From Betaproteobacteria bacterium UBA2293 (GTDB taxonomy: Bacteria > Pseudomonadota > Gammaproteobacteria > Burkholderiales > Rhodocyclaceae), in assembly GCA_002345845.1 (NCBI GenBank), contig DDWF01000103.1, forward strand, positions 1 through 53,602: a stretch of DNA of 53,602 bases, written 5' to 3'. A model generated the notes under the pieces. The model ran no database searches. It had not been told where the DNA came from and saw only the letters and a list, made by a program, of their open reading frames with translations. A program made the position numbers and the translations under genes. Positions within the stretch are counted from its first letter, which is position 1. Each line of letters starts with the position of its first letter. Below are positions 36,714 to 44,158 of this stretch, piece after piece.

Positions 36714-36747
36714 TTACGCCCTCCGTAACCAATTTCTTTTGATGCAA

Positions 36748-36783
36748 CCGTTAATATATTAGTGAGTCTGGCGGAATGGTCAA
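36748..36783 (-). promoter_or_regulatory. Promoter of the EutR-like gene with HpaR-like operator (copy B)
   Basis: Minus-strand -35 TTGACC (36783-36778), 16-bp spacer, -10 TAATAT (36761-36756). The operator ACTCACTAATATATTAACGG (36767-36748) overlaps the -10 box, so binding would prevent polymerase loading. It contains a perfect inner palindrome TAATATATTA. Confidence 0.6.
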
Positions 36784-37064
36784 TAGCGTTTTTCATTGCA
36801 GCGGAAAAAGGAAAACGGGTGGCGCGATCATGCAAAAAACTGGCCAGCCAAGGGCCGGGAACGCGCTTATTCACATGGAATTCAACACTCAGCCCGAGAC
36901 GGCCGCCAGATAATGACTCATGCCATTACGATAGTTTTCCGGCATTCCATAGTGATGCTGAACAAGCGCGCGGCTTTGTCGCAAAGGCACCACAATGAAA
37001 ACTTTCCCCCTCGCCGCGCACCAAGAAATATCGCGACGTCTGCTGAGCCGCCCCGTGGAAGCCG
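36784..37064. other. Intergenic stretch without a supported gene
   Basis: 281 bases between the EutR-like promoter and the end of the nucleotidyltransferase-fold gene. It is less GC-rich than the operons. Several short frames cross it, but none has a ribosome site or recognisable motif. I see no tRNA, IS end pair or hairpin with a T-run. Confidence 0.5.
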
Positions 37065-38138
37065 CTATGGTTTCCGTGCCCGTGCGGCTACCACTCCCTC
37101 GATCTCTTCCGCAGCCCGCGGGTGTGCCTGCAAGCGCTCCAACACCAGCGGCACGGCGCGGGTCAGATAGCGCCGGGCCGATTTGGGCAGGTCAAGGATG
37201 GCAGCCTCGATCGCGCCTGGAAATTTGTCGCCCAGCGCGGCCAGGAGAACCGCCGCCTGGAAGATGTCCTTGTCCGTCTTCGCATCGCGCGAAGTGCGCA
37301 ACTGCGAAACGACAAGCTTGTGAATCGCGTAGCGCTCAGCCACCGGCACCCGTACCGGACAGCATCCCTCCCGGGAAATCAGGGTGACGAGCGAGGCTTG
37401 TTCCAGCACGTACGCCAGGTAGGGCAAGGCGGTGGCATGCGCTTGCAACTCCGGTACCGGGACGGTGACAATTTCGGCGTCCGCCGACGGCACCAGCAGA
37501 TCAACGTGAAATCGGGACATACCTTGCTGCTTGAAGCTGGTGAAGGGGGCGCGCACATCGAGCTGCGGCACCTCGACAAAATTGATCCCGCTCCCGCGCA
37601 GCATCTCAAGAAACCCAGCCGCTGGCGGACTGGCGAAGGCGAGCATTTCGCGCCGGGCAATGTCGATGTCCTCAGTGGCGTAGGCGGCCGCCCTGACTCC
37701 CATCTGATTGAGCAGAACACCGAAAGCATGCGACCCGACGAGTGTCGCGCCCGCGGCAAACAGGCCATGTACATGCAAGCTGGCGAGCGTCGCGTAGGTC
37801 TTCGCATCAGCCACCTGGAAACCCTCGCGCGCCAGCAAACGCAGATCAGGAATCAGCGCCTTGGCCTCCTCAATCTTGGCGCGCAATGAGTCGGCCTCGA
37901 TTAGCGCGTCGGCGACCAGCCCCAGATACCTCTCCCGTTGCACGCCAGCCCCATCGTAGTAGCGATGCACGTAGTACTCGACACCCTTCTGGTTTTTTCG
38001 TGTCGTGACCGACCCCGGAGAGCCACAGAACACCGCAGCTCCGGCCTTGGCATGGCCATCAATCGACCCGAACAGCGAGGTCAGTGCCGGGGATAGTGTT
38101 TGATAAAGCGGGCTGGTCATCAGCGCAAAGCCAGTCAT
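37065..38138 (-). CDS. GSU2403-family nucleotidyltransferase-fold protein (NTP_transf_8)
   Basis: A 357-residue protein of the polymerase-beta nucleotidyltransferase fold. The core reads LVGSHAFGVLLNQMGV with the metal-binding segment ATEDIDIARREM (two acidic residues in the DxD-type position). N-terminal residues 60-85 contain EYYVHRYYDGAGVQRERYLG, a family mark, and the C-terminal part has VAERYAIHKLVVSQLR, which resembles the catalytic helix after the core in these proteins. Its cellular target is unknown. It is not part of either catabolic operon and may be a stress, toxin-antitoxin or island gene. It has a 145-bp gap to the end of the hydroxylase operon. Confidence 0.8.
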   Translation of the reverse strand: MTGFALMTSPLYQTLSPALTSLFGSIDGHAKAGAAVFCGSPGSVTTRKNQKGVEYYVHRYYDGAGVQRERYLGLVADALIEADSLRAKIEEAKALIPDLRLLAREGFQVADAKTYATLASLHVHGLFAAGATLVGSHAFGVLLNQMGVRAAAYATEDIDIARREMLAFASPPAAGFLEMLRGSGINFVEVPQLDVRAPFTSFKQQGMSRFHVDLLVPSADAEIVTVPVPELQAHATALPYLAYVLEQASLVTLISREGCCPVRVPVAERYAIHKLVVSQLRTSRDAKTDKDIFQAAVLLAALGDKFPGAIEAAILDLPKSARRYLTRAVPLVLERLQAHPRAAEEIEGVVAARARKP

Positions 38139-38207
38139 GTCGATGTGGCATCCTATATCCCGTGACTACCGCGCACAAGGGATACCCCATCTTCAATAGC
38201 GACAAGC

Positions 38208-38243
38208 AACAATGCCTGTTATCTCGCGATGACAGGCATTGTT
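38208..38243 (-). terminator. Long hairpin after the hydroxylase operon, probable terminator
   Basis: Perfect 12-bp arms AACAATGCCTGT and ACAGGCATTGTT enclose 12 bases that themselves pair (ATC with GAT). In minus-strand reading it lies 41 bp past the stop codon of the dmpP-like gene and is followed by TTGTTGCTTGT, a T-rich but broken tail. The best reading is termination or 3' end protection of the hydroxylase message; a protein-binding site is also possible because the symmetry is so long. Confidence 0.55.
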
Positions 38244-38283
38244 CAATTCACCGCACCCTCTTTTGCATGACAAATGAAAGCCT

Positions 38284-39345
38284 TTACACCCGCTTGAACA
38301 GCGGGCTGCGCACCTGCTGGGCGTCGGCGGCGGAGAAGAATTTCTCGGTGTAGATGTCGCGTTCGAACAGACGGCCCTGCATCAGGGTGGTGATGCAGGC
38401 TTCAATCATCACCGGCGGCCCGCACAGGTAGGCCTTGTTGCCGCGGAAGTCGTTGTCGAAGTGGGCCTTGGCGGCTTCGTGAACGAAGCCGCGGAAACCC
38501 GTCCAGCCGCTGTCCGCCGGCTCGTCGTTGAGGGCAGGGACATAGGTGAAGTTGGCATGCTGCGCCGCCAGTTCGACGAATTCCTGGTGGTAGTACAGCT
38601 CGCCCTGGTTGCGCGCGCCGTAGACCAGGGTGATGGGTAGCTCGCTGCCCTCTTCCAGCAGGTCGAGGATCATTGAGCGCGGGCTGGACAGGCCGGAGCC
38701 ACCGGCCATGAACAGCGACGGCACATTCGCCGATTTGTGCACGAAGAAGCGGCCGTAGGGACCAGAGACGGTTATCTGGTCGCCGACCTTGAGTTCGTTG
38801 TGCAGCCAGGTGGTGCCGGCACCGCCGGGAACAATACGGATGTTCAGTTCGATCTCGTTGCCGGAGGACGGTGCATTGGCCAGCGAGAAGGCGCGGTGGC
38901 CCAGATCGTTCGGCAGGTACAGGTTGATGTACTGGCCGGCCTGGAAATCGAGCACTTCATCGTCCGGCAGCTTGAGCCAGATGCCCTTGATGGTCGGTGT
39001 CAGGTTCTCGATGCGGCTGACCGTGCCGTGGAAATCCTTGACCGGGATGTCACGGGCGTCTTCGTCGATTTCCATCTCGACTTCGATGACGGTGTCGGCT
39101 TCCAGCGTCGCGCAGCAGGCCAGCGCCTGGCCTTCCTCGCGCTCGTAATCCATCAGCGCGAAGCTGGACGAATTCTGGTGATCGACCTCGCCATCGGTGA
39201 TGCACACCTTGCAGGTGGCGCAATAGCCCTGGCCGCAGGCATGCGGCAGGTAGATGCCGGCGCGCAGGGCGGCGTCGAGGATGCTCTGGCCGTCCTCGAC
39301 TTCGATGCTGCGGCCGAGCGGCTCGATGGTCAGTTCGTAGCTCAT
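38284..39345 (-). CDS. dmpP: Phenol-hydroxylase-type reductase component (ferredoxin reductase)
   Basis: A 353-residue electron-transfer component of the multicomponent monooxygenase: it passes electrons from NAD(P)H to the diiron hydroxylase. The N-terminal plant-type [2Fe-2S] domain has CGQGYCATCKVC and the later LACCA cysteine. The FAD part shows RAFSLANAPS (RxFS), and the NAD part shows GGSGLSSPRSMI and YLCGPPVMIEA. Length and order match DmpP. It is the last gene of the operon. Confidence 0.92.
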   Translation of the reverse strand: MSYELTIEPLGRSIEVEDGQSILDAALRAGIYLPHACGQGYCATCKVCITDGEVDHQNSSSFALMDYEREEGQALACCATLEADTVIEVEMEIDEDARDIPVKDFHGTVSRIENLTPTIKGIWLKLPDDEVLDFQAGQYINLYLPNDLGHRAFSLANAPSSGNEIELNIRIVPGGAGTTWLHNELKVGDQITVSGPYGRFFVHKSANVPSLFMAGGSGLSSPRSMILDLLEEGSELPITLVYGARNQGELYYHQEFVELAAQHANFTYVPALNDEPADSGWTGFRGFVHEAAKAHFDNDFRGNKAYLCGPPVMIEACITTLMQGRLFERDIYTEKFFSAADAQQVRSPLFKRV

Positions 39346-39410
39346 GTTCTTGTCTCCGCGGGGGAAGTGCGGGCCACCGGACGAACAACGGCCCGGTGCC
39401 CGGCTTGTTT

Positions 39411-39770
39411 TTAGTAGCCCGTGCCGGCGATGCCATCCAGGCCCGGCGTGCGGAAACGGATCAGGTCCTTGTGGCCGATACCGTTCTCGGCGAGGCTCTT
39501 GTTGCGGTCCGGCGTGAACGGCGTGTTGCCGTTCTGCCAGATGGCCTTGTCCCAGTCGATGTGCTGCCAGTCCGGGTGATAGCTGAAGCAGGCGGCCATT
39601 TCATCGAGCACGGCGGCGAACGGCGTTTCCGGCTTCATGGCCAGCACGAAGGGACGCGAGAACATGCGGTGGCGTTCCCAGTTCACGTACAGCAACTGGC
39701 GGCCCTGGTAGTTCTCGAGCGCATCGCGCGACTTGAACTCGTAGGGGGCAAGAGTTTTCAACATGGTCAT
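39411..39770 (-). CDS. dmpO: Phenol-hydroxylase-type hydroxylase small subunit (P4)
   Basis: A 119-residue gamma-type subunit of the (alpha-beta-gamma)2 hydroxylase. It starts MTMLKTLAPYEFKSRDALENYQGRQLLYVNWERH, typical of DmpO. It carries no cofactor and stabilises the hydroxylase. GGAGAC precedes the ATG at 39770. It lies 12 bp after the large subunit gene. Confidence 0.9.
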   Translation of the reverse strand: MTMLKTLAPYEFKSRDALENYQGRQLLYVNWERHRMFSRPFVLAMKPETPFAAVLDEMAACFSYHPDWQHIDWDKAIWQNGNTPFTPDRNKSLAENGIGHKDLIRFRTPGLDGIAGTGY

Positions 39771-39782
39771 GGCTGTCTCCTT

Positions 39783-41327
39783 TTAGTTCTTGGTCGCTTG
39801 TTCGCGCCAGGCGGCAAAGTTCTTCTGGTCCTCGGAGCCGTTGAAGTCGCCGAGGGCGCGCTTGTCGAGCTTCCAGTAGCCGAGCATGTCCTGACCCGGC
39901 TTGAAGTCCGGCGCGCTGGTATCGACACCGTCCGGCTCGCAATTGCCCTGCAGCACCTGGTGCGAGGAGATGAAGGTCTGCACGTACTTCTCCGGCTCGT
40001 TGTCGAAGATTTCCTTGCAGTGGTCGGAACAGGTGTGGAACTTCTCGCCCTGGTAGATCGACTCGCGGAAGCACATCTCCATCGGGTCGCCCGGCTCGTT
40101 GAACTTCATGGTGCTGACGCAGACCTGGCAGTTCATCGGCGCCGTCTTGTTGTCGAAGCGGTTGCCGGCCTTTTCCTGGGCGTCGAAGTATTCGAGCACC
40201 GGACGGTAGTACTGGTCGAAGGTGTTGGGATACTTCTCGGACAGCCAGTCCATTTCGTCCGGCGTCGGAATCCAGGTGTGGAAGGGCGTCGCCTGCGGCT
40301 TCATGTAGAAACCGATCCACGACTGGTGGGAGACGTGTTCCTTTTCCTCGATGGTCTGGCTGAAACACTTGGGAATGGTGATGCCGTAGCGGGCCAGGTC
40401 CTTGAACAGGGCGCCGCCGTTTTCCTCGACGTACATTTCCCAGGCTTCCTTGAAGCTCATGATGCGCTTGGGCAGCATGTAGTCCATCATCATGCCGACG
40501 GAAGCGAGCTTGCGGGTGCCGCGCCAGGTCCACTTGTCGATCCAGCGCTGGACGATGGGCAGGTTGTCCGGATCTTGTTCCAGCATGAACTTGATGCATT
40601 CGAGGCCGAGCGTCATGTGCCGGGCTTCGTCGGACTGCGCCGAGAAGCCGACGGTCATTGCCGCCATGTCGCCGTTGTAGGCCGCACCAGAAATGAAGGG
40701 CACGAACAGGATGTTGGTCAGCACGTATTCGAAGGCGAAGCCGATGGCGACCATGAATTCGAACGGGCCGGCGGTGATGGCGTCGTCGAAGAAGGACTTG
40801 CCGTCCGACAGGTACCACATGCGGGATTGTTGATGGGCGAACTCGTCCATCCCGTTGTAGTACTTGTTGTAGTTGGAGATCGAGTGGATCTGCGTCTGGA
40901 AGTGACGGTACTCGTCGACCGCCTGCATCTGGCAGGCAACACGCGGACCGGCACCGTTCATCTGCCGGCCCATCATCGAGAAGCCACGGGCGGCCATCAG
41001 TTCCAGCGGCGGGGTGGAACCGAGGAACAGCTTGAGGACGTTGATGTAACGGGCGTCGGTGACCGACAGGTGGCCGTTGTTCTGGTTGAAGCCATCGAGG
41101 ATGGCGTACAGCTTGCGCTCCTTCTCCGACTGGTACTTCCAGTAGGCGTCCATGGTCAGGCGGAAGGGATCTTCCCACTTGTCCCAGTCGTGAATCTTGA
41201 TGCCTTCGTAGGTGGTCTGCGGGAAGACGTCTTCCATTTTCTGGTAGGTCGTGTCCCAGGCCAGATCGCGGGTCATCAGGGCATAGCGCTCTTTGAGGCC
41301 GAGCTTCTTGGCAACTTTCATATCCAT
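39783..41327 (-). CDS. dmpN: Phenol-hydroxylase-type diiron hydroxylase large subunit (P3)
   Basis: A 514-residue diiron oxygenase alpha subunit. Six iron ligands can be placed: E109 (PLEL), E139 and H142 (DEYRH), E200 (FAFE), E234 and H237 (DEARH). Spacings of 30 and 34 match methane and phenol monooxygenases. The C-terminal YHS-type cysteine motifs CQVC and CSDHC are present. Compared with my recollection of Pseudomonas DmpN, the core segment GPFEFMVAIGFAFEYVLTNILFVPFISGAAYNGDMA is nearly the same, but the first iron motif is DEYRH, not DELRH, and the following QTQIHSISNYNKYYNGMDEFAHQQSRMW block differs. This fits a specialised substrate pocket. Ortho-hydroxylation of a para-substituted phenol is the expected reaction; the context points to 4-hydroxyphenylacetate or a precursor. 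Confidence 0.93.
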   Translation of the reverse strand: MDMKVAKKLGLKERYALMTRDLAWDTTYQKMEDVFPQTTYEGIKIHDWDKWEDPFRLTMDAYWKYQSEKERKLYAILDGFNQNNGHLSVTDARYINVLKLFLGSTPPLELMAARGFSMMGRQMNGAGPRVACQMQAVDEYRHFQTQIHSISNYNKYYNGMDEFAHQQSRMWYLSDGKSFFDDAITAGPFEFMVAIGFAFEYVLTNILFVPFISGAAYNGDMAAMTVGFSAQSDEARHMTLGLECIKFMLEQDPDNLPIVQRWIDKWTWRGTRKLASVGMMMDYMLPKRIMSFKEAWEMYVEENGGALFKDLARYGITIPKCFSQTIEEKEHVSHQSWIGFYMKPQATPFHTWIPTPDEMDWLSEKYPNTFDQYYRPVLEYFDAQEKAGNRFDNKTAPMNCQVCVSTMKFNEPGDPMEMCFRESIYQGEKFHTCSDHCKEIFDNEPEKYVQTFISSHQVLQGNCEPDGVDTSAPDFKPGQDMLGYWKLDKRALGDFNGSEDQKNFAAWREQATKN

Positions 41328-41352
41328 GGTCTTTGCTCCTTGCGCGCCGGAA

Positions 41353-41622
41353 TCAGGAATTCCAGCTCAGGGTGAATTCGTCGTCGGTCTCGTCGAGGTT
41401 GCCGGAGATGGTGATCAGGTGCAGTTGCAGTTCCTGCAGATCGAACTCCCGACCCATCTTTTCGCTGACCGTCTCGCGCTTGATGACCAGGCGGTTGGGC
41501 ACGTCGATCTTCACCATCGACGGCTGGTCGTCGACCATGGCGTTCGGGTTGTCCTCGAGGATGGCTTCGACGATGCAGCGGGATTCGTCGTTCTTCTGAA
41601 AAGCGATGAAGGCGTTGGACAT
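41353..41622 (-). CDS. dmpM: Phenol-hydroxylase-type regulatory/effector component (P2)
   Basis: An 89-residue cofactor-free effector protein that couples the hydroxylase to oxygen activation. It begins MSNAFIAFQKNDESRCIVEAILEDNPNA, as in DmpM. A frame that remains open for 15 codons upstream is not needed; AAGGAA lies seven bases before the ATG at 41622. It lies 10 bp after dmpL and 25 bp before dmpN. Confidence 0.9.
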   Translation of the reverse strand: MSNAFIAFQKNDESRCIVEAILEDNPNAMVDDQPSMVKIDVPNRLVIKRETVSEKMGREFDLQELQLHLITISGNLDETDDEFTLSWNS

Positions 41623-41632
41623 GCGGCTTCCT

Positions 41633-42625
41633 TTACAGGGCGATGCCGGCCTTGGCGGCGCGGGCATTCAGGTTCTGGACCAGTTCGTCCATGATGGCGT
41701 CGGCTTCGGCGCCGAAGGCCAGGGTGGCGACCGGCTGCAGGGCGATGACGGCGCGCTCGCGCCAGTGCTTGATCCACTCGGCCAGCTTGGCCTTGTTGGC
41801 GGGGTTGTCGGCGGCGGCGGTCTTGAGGATGGAATCCATCCACTTGGTGGTTTCGCCGAACCATTCGCGCTGGAAGCGGGTCAGCATCGAGAACACCGGG
41901 CTATAGGCAGCGTTCAGCTTCTCGTTGTAGCGCTCGTAGATCAGCGGATAGAGCAGGCCCTCAAGGGCGAAATCCTGGGCGACCAGCACTTCGAACCAGT
42001 CCTTCTCGACCATCAGGTCTTCGACGTAGCGGCGCAATTCCTGCCACTCGGCGCCTTCCAGCCAGGCGGTCTTGGCTGCAACCAGGGCGTCCAGATCGTT
42101 GAAGGCGAGGCCGAGGCGGCTGGTGTACTGGGCGGCACCGAGCTGGTCCATGCTGGCGTAGCAGGCGGCCTGGGAAATGGCGATACCGTAACCGTAGGAA
42201 GAGACATAGGCCTTGTTCAGGTTGGAGGCCCAGGCGACGTGGCGCAATGGCAGGAAGACCTTCAGCGCCTGGTCCTTGCCAGCGGCCGGATAGGCAGCGG
42301 CCAGGCCCAGTTCGTCAACCAGGTCGAAGTCGCCTTCGGCGATCTCCTGCATCTTGCCGCGCGCCAGCGTCCACGCGCCGTAGTAGTACTGGCGCGGATC
42401 CTTCAGCGCGTACCAGTCCTTCATGGCGATCGCGGTGCGCGTTTCGTCGAAGATGTCGTACTGCGGCTCCCAGGTCGGGCGGTAGTGGTAGTTCTCCACC
42501 GGCTGCAGGTCCATCGTCGCCTCGATGTAGCGCGACGCCGGCTTGTCGGCGCCCATGCGCCGGGCCAGATGGCCAAAGGTCTGGCGCAGCGGTGTGATGC
42601 TGACCGTCCTCAAATCGATTGCCAT
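41633..42625 (-). CDS. dmpL: Phenol-hydroxylase-type hydroxylase beta subunit (P1)
   Basis: A 330-residue ferritin-like beta subunit that lacks iron ligands and packs against the alpha subunit. It starts MAIDLRTVSITPLRQTFGHLARRMGADKPASRYIEATMDLQPVENYHYRPTWEP, the DmpL pattern. AGGAGA stands before the ATG at 42625. It follows the dmpK-like gene after 60 bp. Confidence 0.91.
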   Translation of the reverse strand: MAIDLRTVSITPLRQTFGHLARRMGADKPASRYIEATMDLQPVENYHYRPTWEPQYDIFDETRTAIAMKDWYALKDPRQYYYGAWTLARGKMQEIAEGDFDLVDELGLAAAYPAAGKDQALKVFLPLRHVAWASNLNKAYVSSYGYGIAISQAACYASMDQLGAAQYTSRLGLAFNDLDALVAAKTAWLEGAEWQELRRYVEDLMVEKDWFEVLVAQDFALEGLLYPLIYERYNEKLNAAYSPVFSMLTRFQREWFGETTKWMDSILKTAAADNPANKAKLAEWIKHWRERAVIALQPVATLAFGAEADAIMDELVQNLNARAAKAGIAL

Positions 42626-42685
42626 GTTTGTCTCCTCAAAAATCGCGAAGGCTGCGGCGAGACCGCAACCGAATAGTGAAAATTC

Positions 42686-42952
42686 CTAGCGGAAACGCTG
42701 ATGCGTCGCCTGATGCAGATTCCAGTTGAAATCGGCGTCGGCCGCCTCGGCATCTGCCGGCGCCGGCTTGTCGCCGGTCAGCAGTTCGACCCCGTTGGCT
42801 GCACAGAACTCATCGAAGGCCGCCTTGGGCATGACCAGCTCGGCCGCCACATCGGGATCGCCGACGGCGAACTCGAACTCGATCAGGCCGTTGGGCAGGG
42901 TGCGCATGACGCGCACAAACTTGCGCGTGATGTCGAAATTGCCTTCTGCCAT
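42686..42952 (-). CDS. dmpK: Phenol-hydroxylase assembly component (P0)
   Basis: An 88-residue protein that corresponds to DmpK, needed for assembling the active iron-bound hydroxylase. The core FDITRKFVRVMRTLPNGLIEFEFAVGDPDVAAELVMP is typical, and the C-terminus FNWNLHQATHQRFR is kept. It is the first gene of the hydroxylase operon, 127 bp downstream of hpaA, and an HpaR-like operator (copy C) lies in between. Confidence 0.88.
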   Translation of the reverse strand: MAEGNFDITRKFVRVMRTLPNGLIEFEFAVGDPDVAAELVMPKAAFDEFCAANGVELLTGDKPAPADAEAADADFNWNLHQATHQRFR

Positions 42953-43016
42953 GTCGTCTCGCTCCTCGTTCCTCGACTGCCTTGCGACAGCTCTCTGATG
43001 GAGCTCATTAAACCTT

Positions 43017-43036
43017 TTACTAAGATGTTAATGAAT
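43017..43036 (-). promoter_or_regulatory. HpaR-like operator copy C, hydroxylase operon
   Basis: Minus-strand ATTCATTAACATCTTAGTAA, matching the common core at most positions, in the 127-bp gap between hpaA and the dmpK-like gene. No strong -35/-10 pair is visible here, so this promoter probably also needs the activator HpaA. It links the diiron hydroxylase to the same regulator as the ring-cleavage operon. Confidence 0.55.
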
Positions 43037-43079
43037 GGACGTTTGGGGAAATGACTTGTACTTTTCGTAACCAGGAGGA

Positions 43080-43994
43080 TCAGGCCTGGCCGGCCAGGCG
43101 GAACTGGCTCGGCGGCGTGCCGGTGCGCTTGGTAAAGAAGCGCGAGAAATAGGCCGGGTCGGCGAAGCCCAGCTGGTAGCTGATCTCGCTGACTGGCACC
43201 GCCGAGAAGCGCAGCAGGCGGCGCGCCTCCTGCAGCAGGCGTTCGTGCACGATCTCCTTCGACGGCAGGTCGGCCATGCGCCGGCAGATGTCGTTCAGTC
43301 GCGCCTCGGTTACCGACAGGCGGCCGGCGTATTCGCTCAGAGTCAGGTGGTCGCGGAAATGCGCCTCGACCAGATCGCAGAACTGCAGGAACAGGCGGAC
43401 GTCCTCGCTGCGCTCGCTGCGCGCCACGGCCCCCGGCTCGTGCGCCAGCAGCAGGCGGCTGAGATGGATGAAGGCGCATTCGCCGAGCGCCCGCAACAGG
43501 GCCGAATGCCCCTTGCCGTCGCCTTCGGCCTCGCGCTGCAGTAATTCGACGGTACGCACGAGGGCGTCGAAATCGGCGGCGCTGGCGGTCGGCAAACGCG
43601 ACAGCTCGACGAAGGCCGCCGTGCGCAGCAGGGTATCCGGCCACTGGCCGGGCATGGCGCGGTACCAGTCACGCACCACCTCCTGTCGGACGGTCAGCAC
43701 ATGGCCGTCGGTGTCCTCTTCGGAATAGAAGGAGTGCGGCAGCGTCGGCGGCGTGAAGATGAGCAGCGGCGCATCGCCGCAGTAAACGCCGTCGTCCAGA
43801 TTGAGGCGGATGCTGCCACGCACCAGGATATGCAGCTGAAAGAAGCAGTAATGCCGATGCGCCGGTGTGTTGCGGCCGAAGAAATCCGCCAGGCGGCCGA
43901 AAGTCTCGTAGTGGATCTCGCACTCCGGATCGCGTTGATCATAGACCCGGCCGATGTGGATATCGGGAATGGCCTGAAGCGGTGCACCAGTCAT
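43080..43994 (-). CDS. hpaA: 4-hydroxyphenylacetate catabolism regulator HpaA (AraC family)
   Basis: A 304-residue AraC-family activator. The N-terminal cupin half has the HpaA-type sequence EIHYETFGRLADFFGRNTPAHRHYCFFQLHILVRGSIRLNLDD and the segment TPPTLPHSFYSEEDTDGHVLTVR, very like E. coli HpaA, which responds to 4-HPA and turns on hpaBC. The C-terminal HTH pair runs from about residue 208 (EAHFRDHLTLSEYAGRLSVTEARLNDICRRMADLPSKEIV) to VSEISYQLGFADPAYFSRFFTKRTGTPPSQF. I take the ATG at 43994, five bases after GGAGG, over the GTG at 44000. Its position next to the diiron hydroxylase, where E. coli has hpaBC, is the main clue to that enzyme's substrate. Confidence 0.9.
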   Translation of the reverse strand: MTGAPLQAIPDIHIGRVYDQRDPECEIHYETFGRLADFFGRNTPAHRHYCFFQLHILVRGSIRLNLDDGVYCGDAPLLIFTPPTLPHSFYSEEDTDGHVLTVRQEVVRDWYRAMPGQWPDTLLRTAAFVELSRLPTASAADFDALVRTVELLQREAEGDGKGHSALLRALGECAFIHLSRLLLAHEPGAVARSERSEDVRLFLQFCDLVEAHFRDHLTLSEYAGRLSVTEARLNDICRRMADLPSKEIVHERLLQEARRLLRFSAVPVSEISYQLGFADPAYFSRFFTKRTGTPPSQFRLAGQA

Positions 43995-44061
43995 TTCCAC
44001 CCTCCTCCAGGATTCGCCGAAACCGCCGGAAACCGCTTGTTTTCCGGCACCATCCTTTCTG

Positions 44062-44090
44062 ATTCAATCACTAACATATTAGCCAGTCAA
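44062..44090 (-). promoter_or_regulatory. hpaA promoter with HpaR-like operator (copy D)
   Basis: Minus-strand -35 TTGACT, 17-bp spacer and -10 TTGAAT. The operator reads AATCACTAACATATTAGCCA on the plus strand (44066-44085) and fills the spacer. The weaker plus-strand hpaR promoter (-10 TATCAT at 44095) overlaps the same site, so one bound repressor could control hpaA and hpaR together. Confidence 0.6.
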
Positions 44091-44158
44091 CTGGTATCAT
44101 TTAGCCCAAGCATTGACCGCTAATGCCCGCCCCCGAACCCGATCCGAGCGCCACCGCC

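Noticed and set aside
36960..36990. Possible insertion-sequence end (GGCTTTGTCGCAAAGGC)
   Set aside because: No partner inverted repeat, target duplication or transposase fragment was found; the similarity to IS ends is short.
38284..42952. Ordinary phenol degradation operon
   Set aside because: A standard dmp cluster continues with a catechol 2,3-dioxygenase and meta-pathway genes and has an NtrC-type DmpR regulator nearby. None is present; HpaA and HpaR are the neighbours instead. Phenol may still be a side substrate.
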